From the NCBI GenBank assembly GCA_036874045.1, contig CM072341.1:18178501-18242500 (forward strand): a stretch of DNA of 64,000 nucleotides, given 5' to 3'. The DNA comes from Cymodocea nodosa (taxonomy: Eukaryota > Streptophyta > Magnoliopsida > Alismatales > Cymodoceaceae). Position 1 is the stretch's first letter. Each line of letters begins with the position of its first letter. This document shows, one piece after another, positions 62,533-64,000 of the stretch. The translations under genes and the position numbers were made by a program. A model generated the notes under the pieces. The model saw only the letters and a list, made by a program, of their open reading frames with translations, did no database searches and was not told the origin of the DNA.

Positions 62533-64000
62533 CTGAAGAAACAGAGGAAGTAGAGAAATCAGAAACTGTTAAAACAAATAGTGTCTACCACCTCAAGAGT
62601 AAATAATGAGGATGTACAAGGAAAATGTGAAGACCAAAAAGAAATTAAAAATTATTTAAAACAAGATTTACACAAATAAAAGGTAAAAGAAGGCAATCCC
62701 TAACAGCAAGCATGCTGCCAGTATCTTTTAAGATCGTCAAGTTTTTTCTGAAATAAAGTAACATTTACGTAAAGATGAAAAATCAAAACTATGCACGTCA
62801 TACACTATTGATTCAAAGGATGGGATACTACAAAAACTGAGGAGAAAAACCAAACCTCAGAAGCCCAAGCATCAAAACCAAATCACCTTTATCCACATGG
62901 AACTAGGAATGATGGCATGCCTTTCACTCTCTACTTTCCAACATTGTTTGAATGTCAAAAAAGAATATGCCCACATTAAACCCAACTTCCCCTGTGAAAA
63001 GACAAGAAGATTGAACAAGGTGTGGACCTATTACCTTACTTATCAAGGCGGGGGGTCATTGATCTGATGCCCAAGCATGCCTAGTTGCCTAGGCTGTATA
63101 TAAAGCATTGTAAGTCATAGACACCAACATAGGCAATCCCCAGGAGTGATTTGTTCACACCTAGACTAGTTGTCTTGCCTTTTCTTGGTTAAGAGGATCT
63201 ACTATCAGGTTTTTAATTATATATATGACTTTTTAGGTTTTCATAGCAAAAAACTTATATATATATATATGGAATATTACTGAAATATAAATAATAATTG
63301 AAATATATAATCATACATGTTTCTGAAGTATAAACTTCATATTTTGAAGATACTGTGATATTATTTATGTATTTCAATGTTATTTAGAAAATAGAAAATA
63401 ATAAAACAAGCAGTATACTTTTTTTGAAAAGATAGGATGAATCTTATTAAAAATAAAAGCATCCTAGTACAAACCAACCGGAGCAATTAACAATTAGCAT
63501 GCAAAGTGTCAACCAAGATAGAAAAAGCTTCTTGCCATATCAACAGTTTTCTCCTAAGAAAGAGTAAAAATAGTGAAAAGGATGTTTTTAAGACTAGGTG
63601 CACCAACAAGTAGTGGGCAGTACCTTCCACTCAGCCTCTACCAGATTACCCTCAACCTCAATAACTATTGCCAACCACCCTTGAAATCATTTAAGGAATT
63701 GAAAGCTAGGTTGCAAAAGAGCATCCAAATATGAGCACAATGCCTTTCAAACAAGCCAACTAGGGACTAGGAATCAGGTTCGACTACTCTTCTTCCTCCT
63801 CCAGAGTGTGACTCACCCAAGAACAAAGGCTGCAACAACCCACCACTGTCAATAGAATCTCAACAACACAAACATGCCATACAAGGTGTGGAGATACAAG
63901 AGGGGAGAGAGGCAATGGTTTGTACTCTACCTCAAACCCCCACTGCTCACCACCACAAAAGGAGACAAAGAAATGGATAGAAAAGCTTACACTAGCCCAT
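62533..64000. other. NRPC2 intron at the right edge; LINE-like tail from about 63418 (reverse)
   Basis: No further NRPC2 exon could be found here. An (AT)n run lies at about 63255-63270. At about 63418 a T-run, followed on the plus strand by 'gaaaagataggatgaatcttattaa', looks like the poly(A) end of a reverse LINE that continues past the window. No coding domain seen. Confidence 0.4.

Noticed and set aside
62700-62770. Candidate next upstream NRPC2 exon near 62710-62750
   Set aside because: There is an acceptor-like CAG but the reading has no resemblance to the expected upstream NRPC2 blocks and no phase-compatible donor.

Overview
This is a 64-kb piece of a nuclear plant genome, almost certainly a flowering plant. 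It is AT-rich, both host genes are plant-type proteins split by many introns, and the introns and spacers are packed with plant retrotransposon families (Copia, L1-type and RTE-type LINEs, an Au-type SINE) and small inverted-repeat DNA elements. I cannot name the species.

Only two host genes can be supported, both on the minus strand and both cut by a window edge. (1) Positions 1-11881: an FG-GAP repeat / integrin-alpha-like membrane protein, orthologous by recalled sequence to Arabidopsis At3g51050 (NERD1). Ten coding exons are visible (412 codons, all introns phase 0); the C-terminal part lies beyond position 1. (2) Positions 16244-62532: the second-largest subunit of RNA polymerase III (NRPC2/RPC2). 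Twenty-seven exons were read by hand and join into 869 codons plus stop with every splice phase closing; roughly the first 290 residues should lie beyond position 64000. The visible part spans more than 46 kb because of introns of 10.2, 8.6, 5.3, 4.0 and 3.8 kb.

Region by region: 1-11881 NERD1-like gene, with a 5.8-kb intron (112-5872) holding Copia remnants; 11882-16243 intergenic, with a probable 1.1-kb long-inverted-repeat element carrying a GC-richer core; 16295-26517 the last NRPC2 intron, holding a complete but decayed Copia element (17513-23506, 1-kb LTRs, TTAGC target duplication) inside an older repeat, a LINE endonuclease fragment and a MITE; 26518-34139 NRPC2 C-terminal exons with an Au SINE, Copia and LINE fragments; 34140-48182 central exons with RTE-type LINE pieces, one of them split by another LINE with a 15-bp target duplication; 48743-57306 an 8.6-kb intron with a reverse LINE, a TIR element and a reverse Copia piece; 57307-62532 the most upstream visible exons; 62533-64000 intron sequence with a reverse LINE-like tail.

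The two genes point the same way (NRPC2 upstream, NERD1-like downstream) with about 4.4 kb between coding ends. Nothing suggests a functional link. I found no previously undescribed system. The items most worth a second look are architectural: a GC-AG intron, a LINE whose poly(A) tract starts 17 bp from a splice donor, a 17-codon final exon separated by a 10-kb TE-filled intron, and several nested insertions with readable target-site duplications. Gene identities rest on remembered family sequences, not on a search.
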